Assembly: GCF_902713425.1 (NCBI RefSeq) | Contig: NC_081245.1 | Coordinates: 2,903,108 to 2,967,107 of the forward strand | Length of the DNA stretch: 64,000 bases | Direction: 5' to 3' | Source: Acipenser ruthenus | Taxonomy: Eukaryota; Chordata; Actinopteri; Acipenseriformes; Acipenseridae | Shown here: positions 10,715 to 28,067 of the stretch, piece by piece | Numbering within the stretch: position 1 is the first letter of the stretch | Layout: every line of letters starts with the position of its first letter | Translations under genes and position numbers: made by a program | The notes under the pieces: model-generated | Told to the model about the DNA's origin: nothing | The model's input: only the letters and a program-made list of their open reading frames with translations | Database searches by the model: none

Positions 10715-12620
10715 GAATATGCATTCTGGAATAATATTCAATTAAACACAATGCTCTATTGATGTGTTATACCATCTACAGCTTTGCAAGCTCTGGCAAT
10801 AATAACTCCCTCAATGCTGAATGAATGAATGAATAATGATTGCTGGGCTGGTCAGCGGCGTTGTTGAATCGATCAGGATATTGTATCATTTAATTGGTAA
10901 ATGTATCGCTGTAATAACTTGGAAGCTGCACATTGTGATCGTGTGGATGTGTGTATTTTGTGGCCGCTGTGAAACGGTCCCGCAAATCACTGCTCCCGGA
11001 TCACAAAGGATCGGTTCGCTGCCCTCCCTTTGATTTCATGAATGATTTTTTTAATAATAATAAAAAGTGTATATTTTAATTTGGACCTCGTGTGGGGTGT
11101 CTGTCCATCTCCGTGTGGATCTCGCTCACAGCAGCTGTGTGAAGGAATCCGAAAGCATTCGCATAAGAAGTTAAAGGAGTACTGACAGGTCACTGCCACC
11201 AGGGGGCGCAGTGCGGTTAGGAAAGTTAGTGAGGCGGCGCTTGGCGGTGACGCGCGTCTCCAGGTGTAGAGAAGCCACTCCGTGGCTCATCAGTGAAAGT
11301 CTCACGGCTGTGTTGAAGGGTGAAGACAGCGACATGAAGAAGCACTTCAAGGTTCAAACTCATTCAGACCGGAGTGCCTCCTTGTTTTCTGAGAGCGAAG
11401 CAGTGCTGCTACAAGAGACAAAGATCCAGTGACTTGTAACAAATATTAATTTCATTTTATTTTTTTACTACATACTTGGTGGATTATACAGTTAATTATT
11501 TCACAATCTCTCTCAAAGAGCTAGCGCCATCTAGTGCTTGAGCCAGGTAACCCATCCCAGCCCCTCCTGTCTCTGTGTCTCTGTGTGAAGACGTGTCTCT
11601 TCCCTGGTTTCGCTGTGATAACTGTGTGTTTAACTGTGTGGGATGGGAAAACATTACAAATGAATCTCTGTAACTTCCAGAACCACATTTAAACCGTCCA
11701 GAAGAAAGGATATTTCACTGTTAACATGTGTCAATACATCTCTCAATAAACAAATCATAACCTCGCTGCGTTTCTATTTACTGGCAGTAAGAACCAGTCC
11801 CGCTCTGTATGCCGCTGATTTTAATTGAATTAAACCATAGAAATCGCGCTCTAAAGTGTGTTTGTAGTGGTGCTGTCTCTGTGTCGTGTTTTCTATTCAC
11901 TCTGCCCTTTTATAACTGTGACTGCAGCAGCCCAGGCCAGTGAGGCACCATCATTTCCATTATACCCTCATGCTGGGACTGGATTTGGAATGGGAGATAT
12001 TTTTTTTTAGTATGGATTCAAGTAGAATGTGACATTTTATGTTTTCGGTAAGAACTCAGAAGAGGCGTTCAATCGTTAATGAAGGCAGATTAACAAGGTG
12101 ATCTTGCGTCTGTTTTAATGGGTGTATAACTGTGTTTCTTGCCACGGCATGACAAACTACCGGTTTCATTTTTAGCTTCCAGTAGAAAATAGCTTTTCCA
12201 TTGATCGCTGTTGATTGTTACATTTTGAGTTGAATATTTTGTAATTGAAAAAAAGAAACTGAAGACGTTTATAAAGGAAGGCGAGGAGGGACGCAAGACG
12301 TTTATAAAGGAGGTTGGGATGAAACTACTAAGAGAGAAAACAACTCAAATAAAAACAACATCTAAACAAATCCATTTACAACGACACTGACTTCAATCTG
12401 TCTTTCACTCTGAAGAATTACTCCCAGATAAAAGCAACGCGACTCGCTCCATTGCTTACAGGTTCATTGCTCTGTATCCCCGCATTGCAATTTAAATAGC
12501 GCCCCTTTTAATGCAAACACGTGAGATAATTAACACTTCAAGTGGTTTCTTTGTTAATTCTACATGTTTGCTATTTGTTAAGTTCATCAAGCCGTGTGTC
12601 TCCAGACAGAATATCTGTAT

Positions 12621-14329
12621 GTAACAGGTGGGACCGCGGGAACCAGGAAGTGTTAATTGTTGGCATTATAAATATCGGCACCATAAGGGTGCAAGAGAAC
12701 CAGGTAGTCGATGTGCAGCTGTGTTTTGGTGTTCCTGTGTTCCCGTGGGTCCCCCTGTGACGAGGTAAGCCGGTTGCACTATTGTTTTGCTCCCTCTTAA
12801 TTTTTATGTGCAGTACTCTTTTGGTGTCCTGGTTTTATGGTATTGTTATTGGTATATTGTAGGGCGAGTCGGCGGATATACTTTTGGACGTCAGTATTCC
12901 GGACTCTCCCGAGGTAATGTAAACTGTGTTTTCAATGTAACTGCTGTGTTAGATTTGTTGTGGTGGTGTGGCTTAACAAGATTTCTTTTGTTATTGTAGG
13001 AAGTGGAACGCCGCCAGCCACTGTTTCTGCTAGTTGTCTTTCCCTGTGTTTATCTTGCACATTGTTTTTGCTTATTATTGTCCCTTGTTTGTTTTAGTTT
13101 GTGTACGCACGTTTTGATTTGTCTTTACAGTTTTAATAGTATCGTGCAGCGTTTAGCTAGCTTTTAGTGGGTGTCTATAGGAGCTGCGAGGGAGAGCGTC
13201 GCTATTGTAGCTGCTCTGCTCTACAGAGCATTGAATGTTTAGTCAAGTAAGGTGCTGGGTTGTGTTTTCTTTTTGAATTGTGCACTTATGTTTGGTGTGA
13301 TTTTGTTTATAGTTGCACTTAATATATTTACTTTAATTCACGTGTGGTTTCTTTTTGTTTATTTTCACAGGTGGTGGTTGACTGCCCTTCTGAGCTTTGA
13401 TGGGTGGAGCAGCCAAATATTTATTAATTGGATGGACGTTTCTCTATCTCTCCTCTAGGTGTCGCTGGGGACAATAAATAAGCAATTCTATTGTGCAAGA
13501 TATATGGTTAGGATTGTGTGTAAATGCACTGCTGCAATTGTGGGTTTTAGTGTTGTTGTTGATGATAAAGATTTTGTTGGCACAACCAATTTCCATTCTT
13601 TGGTCTTTTCATTTATTTGAGAGGGGCTCTGTGTGGGGTACCCAAATATTGCTGCTAGATTAATAAGGTTATGTGAGGTTCTATTTCTCGAAGAGAAATT
13701 GGGCAAACAGTGTTTTGCTCTGTGCTGAATAAATACCACGGATTAGTTCCACAAATACCACTCGTTCGAGCCTCTCTTTTTTGATGTTGTAAAAAACAAT
13801 GGGTGACTCCAACTGACTATTTTTTTTTTTTAGATGAAATTAAATTAGATTGATACTGATGGCTAAACAATGCTAATGGTTCAAACTGTTATGTTATCTC
13901 AAGGATTGTAAATATACATTTTTTTTTTTGTCAAACTATATTTAATATTTATGAACCCAGTCAACCAAATATAGATTCTCCCTAGTATCGAATTTTATTT
14001 ATTTAATTTTGGCACAAATCCTCCATATGTCTGTTGAATTTATAACAAAATAAATCCAACAGTGTTGGAAAAATGTCAAAAAACAGGGTGCGATTTCATA
14101 TTTAAATGACCACATTTCAGTTCCAAGACTATTTTGAGAGTTGCGTCACACAGTGAAGAACTTATCTGAAGCAGCAGAGAGGAGCAGCATCTGGCTGTGG
14201 TTGAGACGGAAAGATTCTGGCTGGGGATCTCAAGCACAATAGAAAGAAAGAAACGCTGATGTACAGGTAAGTAAGCTGGGCTGAGTTGAGTGGGGGATGG
14301 AGGGGGGTGATGCTGGGACGCCAGAATCA
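12621..14329. other. Unclassified region absent from the paralogous flank
   Basis: The sequence starts where homology to 27,177 stops, so it is an insertion here or a deletion there. It contains T-rich stretches and short open frames on both strands, none with a recognisable domain. A TATAAATA-like motif lies near 12,667. I could not assign it to a transposon family. Confidence 0.4.
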
Positions 14330-14725
14330 CCGTCGAGCCCTCTTGAGGTGTCGTGGGCTAGTCGACGAAACACTGAGGATGGAAGGTGCCCACTTGAAAA
14401 CCCCAGAGATGTACCCTACTTAGCTCAATCCAGACGGTTGTCATGCTGATGCGCTGGGGAGGCCGCACTTTGGTTGATCCCCGGAGCCAGCATCGCAGCC
14501 GCTGTGTGTGCTGATGCGCCAGGAAGGCAAAATAAGCTGATCCCTGGAGCCAGCATTACACTTCAGCCATTAACACCAGACAGAAGGATATCTACATCAT
14601 CATATGGATGGAAACGTAAATGGATGGAGACACATGTGGATCACATTAGTTTACTGTCAAGCTACGTCTTAGTTGGTGCTTATCTTGGCGAGAGCCGAGT
14701 TCAAATCAGCATGAAGTTTTAACAT
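14330..14725 (+). repeat. Probable interspersed repeat with an internal duplication
   Basis: Two imperfect copies of a 60-base segment lie head to tail at about 14,447-14,497 and 14,509-14,560; both carry CTGATGCGC and a GATCC(C/T)GGAGCCAGCAT core. The composition is unlike the neighbours. The family is unknown and no coding function is seen. Confidence 0.4.
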
Positions 14726-15499
14726 CTACTCTCGTGTAATGGAAATCATGACATTTAATAGTCTGATCATGTCAACACATGTGTTTCCTTGATCTAGCGT
14801 ATGTGCAATGATAGCCACAAAAGTCCAGACTGGTCGTTTCATACATTTTCATACATCATAATGCCTATCCAGTTGTGAAAAAGTCACTCTGAGGGTGGAT
14901 ATGTTCAGATGCTGTAAACTACCACCAAGCTGCCACTCTGCCATGGCTATCATATCCAAATATAATCCATAGACACAGACCTTTACAAAAATCACAATGA
15001 CATTTTGCCACCTCAGTGTTATTGAGATTGTGGATTCCTGTTGGTGTCACATTTCTTCATCAATTCTTGTGACGCTCAGCACGTGATCAGTTCTGAAGGT
15101 CATTGCCATTCAATATAAAGCAAAGATAAGATTAGACTTTCCTGGCAACATGATCCCGTATATTGGTCAAGTTCAAAGGTGAGGACTGATACTGCATATA
15201 TGAACAGTTGGAAGCAATTCTCGTAAAGGTCACTCACAGTTCAGGGAATTTGTTTTGGGGAAAAAAACTGGCACCATTTAGAATGAACTGCTTTTGTGTG
15301 AAGTACACTAAAATAAATCTGTATTTTTAACAGTAAAAATGGTGACGGTAAAATGCCTTATTTTATATTACGGTAACTTTCATTAATTAGGTACTGCGGG
15401 AAATGACCTTACATTCCTTCAAAAAACGCCTTTTTACATTAAAATAAAGGTAAACTCCAGAAGGCACATTAGCACTAGTAGCAGCTTAATATAGACAGT
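14726..15499. other. No gene recognised
   Basis: About 770 bases of AT-rich sequence with no supported open frame. A stretch near 15,300-15,460 has CAGTAAAA/TTTTACATT-type motifs seen at the ends of some DNA transposons, but no pair of inverted ends could be fixed. Confidence 0.4.
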
Positions 15500-16040
15500 T
15501 TAACACACACTAGGTGTAGTAAAGCAACATAAATAGTCGTTAGCGTCAATACTAGAAACACTTTGTATAGCATTAACATTGGGTCGATGTGCGGGGAGCA
15601 GGGAAAACACAAGCGAATCTCTAGAAAGGGAAAGGTCCGCTGCCCAGCTCACCGCTCCTGGAATGTGCGTCGCTCGCAGGGACAGCAGGTTCCTCTGAGC
15701 CCATCTCAATAGCTTGAAAGCTATACGATGCAAACCCGGGGACCGTAGGCCTCCCTGGTGGTTGACATATGCTACCACCGTTGTGCTGTCTGTCCGGATC
15801 AGCACATGTGTGCTGCTCAGCACTGGGAGGAAGTGTTGGAGAGCAAGGAATACCGCTGGCAACTCCAGCATGTTCCTGTGCAGGGATGTCCAGCGGTCCG
15901 GCCAGGATCCGGGGACTCCTCTGCCTTCCTAGACCGCTCCACAGCCCAGGCTGGAAGCGTCTGTCGTCACCACTTGGAGGTTCAGTACTACTCCCATTTG
16001 CACACCTTTGCGCAGGTGAGAGGTCGTCCTCCACCAGCGT
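15500..16040 (-). mobile_element. DIRS-type retroelement fossil fragment
   Basis: A minus-strand fragment resembles the RNase H part of the reverse transcriptase of DIRS/YR retroelements: motifs of the type ELPAVFLALQHFLP, RTDSTTVVAYVNHQGG and a downstream ADLSLSRD segment. Only about 540 bases remain and no terminal repeats were found. It is a broken relic with more than one break and is clearly older than the LTR element at 50,308. Confidence 0.7.
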
Positions 16041-16479
16041 AATTATTGTATATGAATTTAATACTTATATTTTGCTATACAACTGTGTTACACAAGTCCA
16101 TTCTTCATAGGAATTTATAACTAATTATTGGAATGTTAATTTAAGGGCTGCTTGGTGGTGTGTGCCGTCTCTTTAATGAATGTTGAACTCTGTACCGCAC
16201 CGTGTATCATAAAACAATTCCTGTACAGCTTCGCAGATTTCCAGGTATTGACACAGAAACAAATGACACAAAGCAAAACTACATCAAATCAGAACAAGCG
16301 GGGGCGGTGTAGATAAGAGGTCCTAGTTATTTATACCGAGTACCACCGCAAAGTCTACACTCCGACAGAAAAGTGCCAAGGAGGAGAAAGAGACTCGTGG
16401 GGCCGCGACGTTTTCAAAGGTGAAGCAAAAAGATTATTTCCAAATACTAAAGAAACGAACATCACGTGCTGCTTAGAAT
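16041..16479. other. No gene recognised
   Basis: About 440 bases between the DIRS fossil and a TIR element. No domain-bearing frame and no clear repeat were seen. Confidence 0.5.
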
Positions 16480-17117
16480 TAGGGCTTCTGATTTTCGGTT
16501 TTCACCGATAAATCCAATAAAACACCTCCTATACAAAATAAATGAAATCTGTGGCTAGCCAATAAACACCGGAAAACATCGGAAAAACTGTGGAAATGTT
16601 TCATCAATTCACGTTGACTTTACCCTTTTCCCATTAAAAAATAAAACCTACTACAAAAATAATAATAAATGCATTTCTCAGTGCTGCTGGCCAATGTCCC
16701 GCCTTCCTGACTTACATCTATCAGTGATTCGTTCTGAATACTTTAAACCCGACCCAACTACTGAGTGACAGCAGATTCCTCCATTTCTATTGGAGACTCC
16801 GCTTGCGAGATTAAAAACGAGATTACAATCAGGATGGAGGCTTGTTAGCGGGATTTCAAACTGTATTACAGTTAAGATACAGAGAGTTTAAAACAGGATT
16901 GTGGCAAAATGGCTCCAGACAAAAACCCCAGAAGAATGTGCCGAGACCAGAGGGATTTCGCTGAGGAAAACAGCAAAGGAAAGAAATGAAAATTAATTTC
17001 ATGCAGTTTATCAAAAAGGAAAGCCCCGAAAAAAAAACAATTTACATAAAACTCGAAAATCGCTCAAAATAAGCACCGAAAAATACAATTTATAAAACCC
17101 GAAAAACAGAAGCCCTA
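16480..17117. mobile_element. Non-autonomous DNA transposon (MITE-like), about 640 bp
   Basis: The left end reads TAGGGCTTCTGATTTTCGG and the right end is its imperfect inverse, ending GAAGCCCTA, giving terminal inverted repeats of about 20 bases. A TA dinucleotide sits at both ends, compatible with a TA target duplication. The inside has no transposase, only short frames. The superfamily is uncertain. Confidence 0.55.
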
Positions 17118-17122
17118 CATAT

Positions 17123-17340
17123 AATGCATCTTTCAGAAGGGCTTGGATCAGCACAGGCGTGCCAGTAGAAAGACCTTGGTGCTGTAATAGAATCATCGCT
17201 GTCTATAAGCAGACAGTGTGAGGAGGCAATTCAATGGGAAACACAATGCCTGCTTATATAGTCAGCAGTGGAGAGTGAAAGTCAAGGAATAAAGTGTTCA
17301 CATTGACTGAGTGATTCCCCTCCCCATTACTGCCCTGCCT
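17123..17340 (+). repeat. Copy 1 of a 220-bp dispersed segment
   Basis: The reverse complement of this segment occurs at 29,533-29,750 inside intron 1 of TRIM gene 4, with only scattered differences. A recognisable core is GACTGAGTGATTCCCCTCCC. The copy here abuts the candidate promoter of TRIM gene 3. Confidence 0.8.
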
Positions 17341-17399
17341 GTCTCAGGACTCTCTCTCTCTGTGGTATGTGGGAGGGAGGGTAAAGGAAGTGGATCTTG

Positions 17400-17561
17400 G
17401 AGGGGATTAGGGTTCTAGTCCCTGTGTGGGAGAGATGGAGCTGCTCGGCTCTGTACAGACTCTATAAGAGAGAGAGAGGCAGGAGGAGACTCACATACAC
17501 CTGGATCTGAAGAGAGAGACGCTGCCTGAGCCCCTGCAGAGACACTGACACACACAGCCAG
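17400..17561 (+). promoter_or_regulatory. Candidate promoter and non-coding first exon of TRIM gene 3
   Basis: A TATA-like CTATAAGAG lies at about 17,461, followed by a purine-rich stretch without long frames and a strong splice donor, CAGCCAG/GTAAGA, at 17,561/17,562. The next matching acceptor in the same direction is CTAATCTGCAG ending at 18,927, which opens the exon carrying the gene 3 ATG. The link between the two is inferred from splice signals only. Confidence 0.4.
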
Positions 17562-17588
17562 GTAAGAACCAAGACCACGGCATAAAGA

Positions 17589-17656
17589 ACTACAGATCCC
17601 AGCATGCCTCATCACTGCCACGGACACAGAGGAATGCTGGGTGCTGTAGTCCTAGC
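17589..17656. promoter_or_regulatory. Inverted pair of ZNF143/THAP11-like motifs
   Basis: ACTACAGATCCCAGCATGCC lies on the plus strand at 17,589, and the related ACTACAGCACCCAGCATTCC lies on the minus strand, ending near 17,634. Both fit the ACTACANNTCCCA-type element bound by ZNF143 (Staf) with THAP11, which usually sits near transcription starts. It lies just downstream of the putative first exon. Confidence 0.45.
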
Positions 17657-17711
17657 CAGGGCTGTACAGATTCACTGTGTGTCGATGAATCGAGATGCTT
17701 TCTTTACATGA

Positions 17712-18484
17712 TGACACACAGAGACACAGTGAAGACATCCCCACCTCCCCTAGATTAGCACTCTGAACAGACCAGCCCTGCACAGAGACACAGTGAAGAC
17801 ATCCCCACCTCCCCTAGATTAGCACTCTGAACAGACCAGCCCTGCACAGAGACACAGTGAAGACATCCCCACCTCCCCTAGATTAGCACTCTGAACAGAC
17901 CAGCCCTGCACAGAGACACAGTGAAGACATCCCCTCCTCCCCTAGATTAGCACTCTGAACAGACCAGCCCTGCACAGAGACACAGTGAAGACATCCCCAC
18001 CTCCCCTAGATTAGCACTCTGAACAGACCAGCCCTGCACAGAGACACAGTGAAGACATCCCCACCTCCCCTAGATTAGCACTCTGAACAGACCAGCCCTG
18101 CACATAGACACAGTGAAGACATCCCCACCTCCCCTAGATTAGCACTCTGAACAGACCAGCCCTGCACAGAGACACAGTGAAGACATCCCCACCTCCCCTA
18201 GATTAGCACTCTGAACAGACCAGCCCTGCACAGAGACACAGTGAAGACATCCCCACCTCCCCTAGATTAGCACTTTGAACAGACCAGCCCTGCACAGAGA
18301 CACAGTGAAGACATCCCCACCTCCCCTAGATTAGCACTCTGAACAGACCAGCCCTGCACAGAGACACAGTGAAGACATCCCCACCTCCCCTAGATTAGCA
18401 CTCTGAACAGACCAGCCCTGCACAGAGACACAGTGAAGACATCCCCACCTCCCCTAGATTAGCACTCTGAACAGACCAGCCCTG
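17712..18484. repeat. 64-bp minisatellite, second locus, about 12 copies
   Basis: Reverse complement of the array at 1,096-2,430, with the same 64-bp period and the same variant positions. Units are nearly identical. It lies upstream of TRIM gene 3, inside the intron inferred between its non-coding exon and its start exon. Confidence 0.97.
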
Positions 18485-19000
18485 CTCCCTCATCGGGGTG
18501 AGTCTTTCTCTCCACTGTGGTGGGAGTTTAGCTGTGGTTCAGCACATCATAGCCAGTGTGGAGCTCACAGGGTTGTAGTTTGGATTAGTTAATCAAAGCT
18601 TAGAGCACTAATTAAAACACCAACATCACATTTCCTTCCTTCTGTGGCAATGGGTTCAACCCTAACTTCTGCAGTAACATAGTGTTTTTTGCAATGTAGT
18701 TTTTTTGCTTTTCGAGGAGTTTTTATTTTCATTATAAACTACAGCTCTTGTGTGGAGGTGTTCCATACATGACTGCTGCATTTCACCACATTGTATTAGA
18801 CATGTTAATGAAAAGAGTGCAGACTCAGCAATTCTACAAAATAAACTTCTCTGCAGTTTAAAGTCAGTGGTAAGGTAGTGCTGCTAATGTAGCCTCATGA
18901 CTGCTGACTCGTGATTCTAATCTGCAGGGACAAAGTTCGAGGTTCTGGACTTTAAAAGGAGTCCTTACAGAGAGCAAGGCAGGAGCGGCTTTGTGCAGAA
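18485..19000 (+). promoter_or_regulatory. Shared 5' flank and 5' UTR of TRIM gene 3
   Basis: Matches, in inverted orientation, 665-1,095 ahead of gene 1, and in direct orientation the last part of the flanks of genes 2, 4 and 5. The splice acceptor CTAATCTGCAG ends at 18,927, and 18,928-19,000 is the 5' UTR part of the start exon. Confidence 0.7.
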
Positions 19001-24849
<5,849 letters not shown>

Positions 24850-24877
24850 CCCAATGTGTTCAGCATAAACAATAGGG

Positions 24878-24878
<1 letters not shown>

Positions 24879-24942
<64 letters not shown>
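24879..24942 (+). repeat. (AAT)n microsatellite in the 3' UTR of TRIM gene 3
   Basis: About 21 AAT units, at the same place as in genes 2 and 4. Confidence 0.95.
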
Positions 24943-24943
<1 letters not shown>

Positions 24944-25128
24944 CTATTAATTTTGAAAAGGAACAGAAACATTTTAAATAGAAAAAGATGATCAAAGTGA
25001 CAAATGTAACGATGTTTAGAAAACTATTAAATATATTCTAACAGAACATGTTCACCCTCCTCCACCCCTTGAATCAATGTAGAAATACAATTACAAAAAC
25101 TAGAACATGAACTGGTTAAAGAACACTG

Positions 25129-25134
25129 AATAAA
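25129..25134 (+). terminator. Candidate poly(A) signal of TRIM gene 3
   Basis: AATAAA in the context shared with genes 2 and 4. Confidence 0.5.
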
Positions 25135-26681
25135 GAATATGCGTTCTGGAATAATATTCAATTAAACACAATGCTCTATTGATGTGTTATACCATCTACA
25201 GCTTTGCAAGCTCTGTAAATAATAACTCCCTCAATGCTGAATGAATGAATGAATAATGATTGCTGGGCTGGTCCGCGGCGTTGTTGATTCGATCAGGATA
25301 TTGTATCATTTAATTGGTAAATGTATCGCTGTAATAACTTGGAAGCTGCACATTGTGATCGTGTGGATGTGTGTCTTTTGTGGTCGCTGTGAAACGGTCC
25401 CGCAAATCACTGCTCCCGGATCACAAAGGATCGGTTCACTGCCCTCCCTTTGATGTAATTAATGATTTTTTTTTTAATAATAAAAAGTATATATTTTAAT
25501 TTGGACCTCGTGTGCGGTGTCTGTTCATCTCCGTGTGGATCTCGCTCACAGAAGCTGTGTGAAGGAATCCGAAAGCATTCGCATACGAAGTTAAGGGAGT
25601 ACTGACAGGTCACTGCCACCAGGGGGCGCAGTGCCGTTAGGAAAGTTAGTGAGGCGGCGCTTGGCGGTGACGCGCGTCTCCAGGTGTAGAGAAGCCACTC
25701 CGTGGCTCATCAGTGAAAGTCTCACGGCTGTGTTGAATGGTGAAGACAGCGACATTAAGAAGCACTTTAAGGTTCAAACTCGTTCAGACCGGAGCGCCTC
25801 CTTGTTTTCTGAGAGTGAAGCAGTGCTGCTACAAGAGACAAAGATCCAGTGACTTGTAAGAAATATTAATTTCATTTTATTTTTTTACTACATACTTGGT
25901 GGATTATAGAGTGAATTTATTTGATAATCTCTCTCTCAAAGAGCTAGCGCCATCTAGTGCTTGAGCCAGGTAACCCATCCCAGCCCCTCCTGTCTCTGTG
26001 TCTCTGGGTGAAGACGTGTCTCTTCCCTGGTTTCGCTATGATAACTGTGTGTTTAACTGTGTGGGATGGCAAAACATTACAAATGAATCTCTGTAACTTC
26101 CAGAACCACATTTAAACCGTCCAGAAGAAAAGATATTTCACTGTTAACATGTGTCAATACATCTCTCAATAAACAAATCATAACCTCGCTGCGTTTCTAT
26201 TTACTGGCAGCAAGAACCAGTCCCGCTCTGTATGCCGCTGATTTTAATTGAATTAAACCATAGAAATCGCGCTCTAAAGTGTGTTTGTAGTGGTGCTGTC
26301 TCTGTGTCGTGTTGTTTTCTATTCACTCTGCCCTTTTATAACTGTGACTGCAGCAGCCCAGGCCAGTGAGGCACTATCATTTCCATTATACCCTCATGCT
26401 GGGACTGGATTTGGAATGGGAGATGTTTATTTTTAGTGTGGATTCAAGTAGAAAGTGACATTTTATGTTTTCGGTAAGAACTCAGAAGAGGAGTTCATCG
26501 TTAATGAAGGCAGATTAACAAGGTGATGTTACGTCTGTTTTAATGGGTGTATATCTGTGTTTCTTGCCACGGCATGACAAACTGCCGGTTTCATTTTTAG
26601 CTTCCAGTAGAAAATAGCTTTTCCATTGATCGCTGTTGATTGTTACATTTTGAGTTGAATATTTTGTAATTGAAAAAAGAA

Positions 26682-26876
26682 ACGCAAGACGTTTATAAAG
26701 GAAGGCGAGGAGGGACGCAAGACGTTTATAAAGGAAGGCGAGGAGGGACGCAAGACGTTTATAAAGGAAGGCGAGGAGGGACGCAAGACGTTTATAAAAG
26801 GAAGGCGAGGAGGGACGCAAGACGTTTATAAAGCAAGGCGAGGAGGGACGCAAGACGTTTATAAAGAAGGGAGGGA
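26682..26876 (+). repeat. 33-bp minisatellite, about 6 copies
   Basis: Unit starts fall at 26,682, 26,715, 26,748, 26,781, 26,815 and 26,848, a 33-bp period with one extra base in one unit. The core is ACGCAAGACGTTTATAAAGG. The homologous place after gene 2 has only two units. Because the period is divisible by three, the minus-strand frame stays open and gives a false repeat protein. Confidence 0.93.
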
Positions 26877-27177
26877 TGAAACTACTAAGAGAGAAAAGAA
26901 CTCAAATAAAAACAACATCTAAACAAATCCATTTACAACGACACTGACTTCAATCTGTCTTTCACTCTGAAGAATTACTCCCAGATCAAAGCAACGCGAC
27001 TCGCTCCATTGCTTACAGGTTCATTGCTCTGTATCCCCGCATTGCAATTTAAATAGCGCCCCTTTTAATGCAAACACGTGAGATAATTAACACTTCAAGT
27101 GGTTTCTTTGTTAATTCTACATGTTTGCTATTTGTTAAGTTTATCAAGCCGTGTGTCTCCAGACAGGATATCTGTAT

Positions 27178-28067
27178 GTTATGAATTCAGCGGCGTGTCG
27201 TGTAGTGACTGCATCCTCCTCACAGTGAGAGGAAAGCCATCAGTTTTCATTAAGGAACGTAGAGCTACAAAATATCCGAGCTCGATTGAATCCAGCCCCT
27301 GGTTAAACGATGCTAATTACAGCTTTACAGACAGGTAGAGAGATCAGAAATAAATGTAACAATCTACCAACCCTGTATTAATAAGAAACAGCTGCTACCC
27401 AATGCCAAGCTGTAGCGCGCTGCCTTTAAAACAGTAACTTTGTCTCCCAACGCGTCTCCACACGAATGAACGAAAGACGGAACTCTCCCGGTTAGCACGG
27501 GTGTGTGTGACGTGTTTTCAAGTGTGATCTGTGTTACTGTAGAGACCAGCACAATTTATACAGTGTGAATAGACCTATTAAACGCGTCGAACACAATGAA
27601 AGGATTTTAGTGCCGAAGATCGATGTATTGTATTTGTGTTTATTTTAAAAAGACCTCTAAGGACAGTGCATCTGATCTGCAGCGTAGTTCACACGTGGTC
27701 TTGTTGCTTGAATCTTACATGAATATTTTTAGACTTTGTGTGCCTCTGTGTTATTCCTCATTATGAAACTCACTTGGTCTGTGCATATTTTGATGGTGAA
27801 ATGCACGCATAATGACGAGTTTGTATGTATTTAAATATTGCCCGAAGGTCTGCCTTTCTCCAGCGTTGTTCGACATTGTGTGAGAATACGCTGTGCTCCA
27901 GCAAGTTTGAAATTAGCATCAACAGGTAGTTTATTTGTTTTACCTTCGGACGAGGAGGGCTTATCGCACGCGCATCACAGGTGGTCAACTATGTGAGGCC
28001 CCTCCCCCCTCCCCGTGTTTCCCAGCAGTGTTTCCTTGAAGTGAATGTAATTGAATACCCCTGTGTT
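27178..28067. other. Intergenic, no gene recognised
   Basis: About 890 bases between two duplicated blocks. Short open frames only, no domains; no repeat family identified. Confidence 0.55.

Larger units (their letters stand above)
10369..12620 (+). repeat. Duplicated 3' flank of TRIM gene 2
   Basis: This 2.25-kb block is repeated at 24,850-27,177 after gene 3 and, for its first 900 bases, at 32,513-33,421 after gene 4. No further gene is supported in it; its short open frames are present in the copies but have no domain. It contains two units of a 33-bp repeat near 12,250-12,310, which is expanded to about six units in the gene 3 copy. Similarity to the second copy ends sharply near 12,620, just after ATCTGTATGT. 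Confidence 0.85.
24850..27177 (+). repeat. Duplicated 3' flank of TRIM gene 3
   Basis: Second copy of the block at 10,369-12,620, collinear over about 2.3 kb. It differs in the number of AAT repeats, lacks the CCCTCGTCACGTGACG piece near 10,605-10,635, and carries an expanded 33-bp repeat. No gene is supported. Confidence 0.85.

Noticed and set aside
12542-13458. Small hydrophobic frames suggesting membrane peptides
   Set aside because: T-rich composition gives Phe/Leu/Val-rich chance frames; no start context, splice sites or paralogue support.
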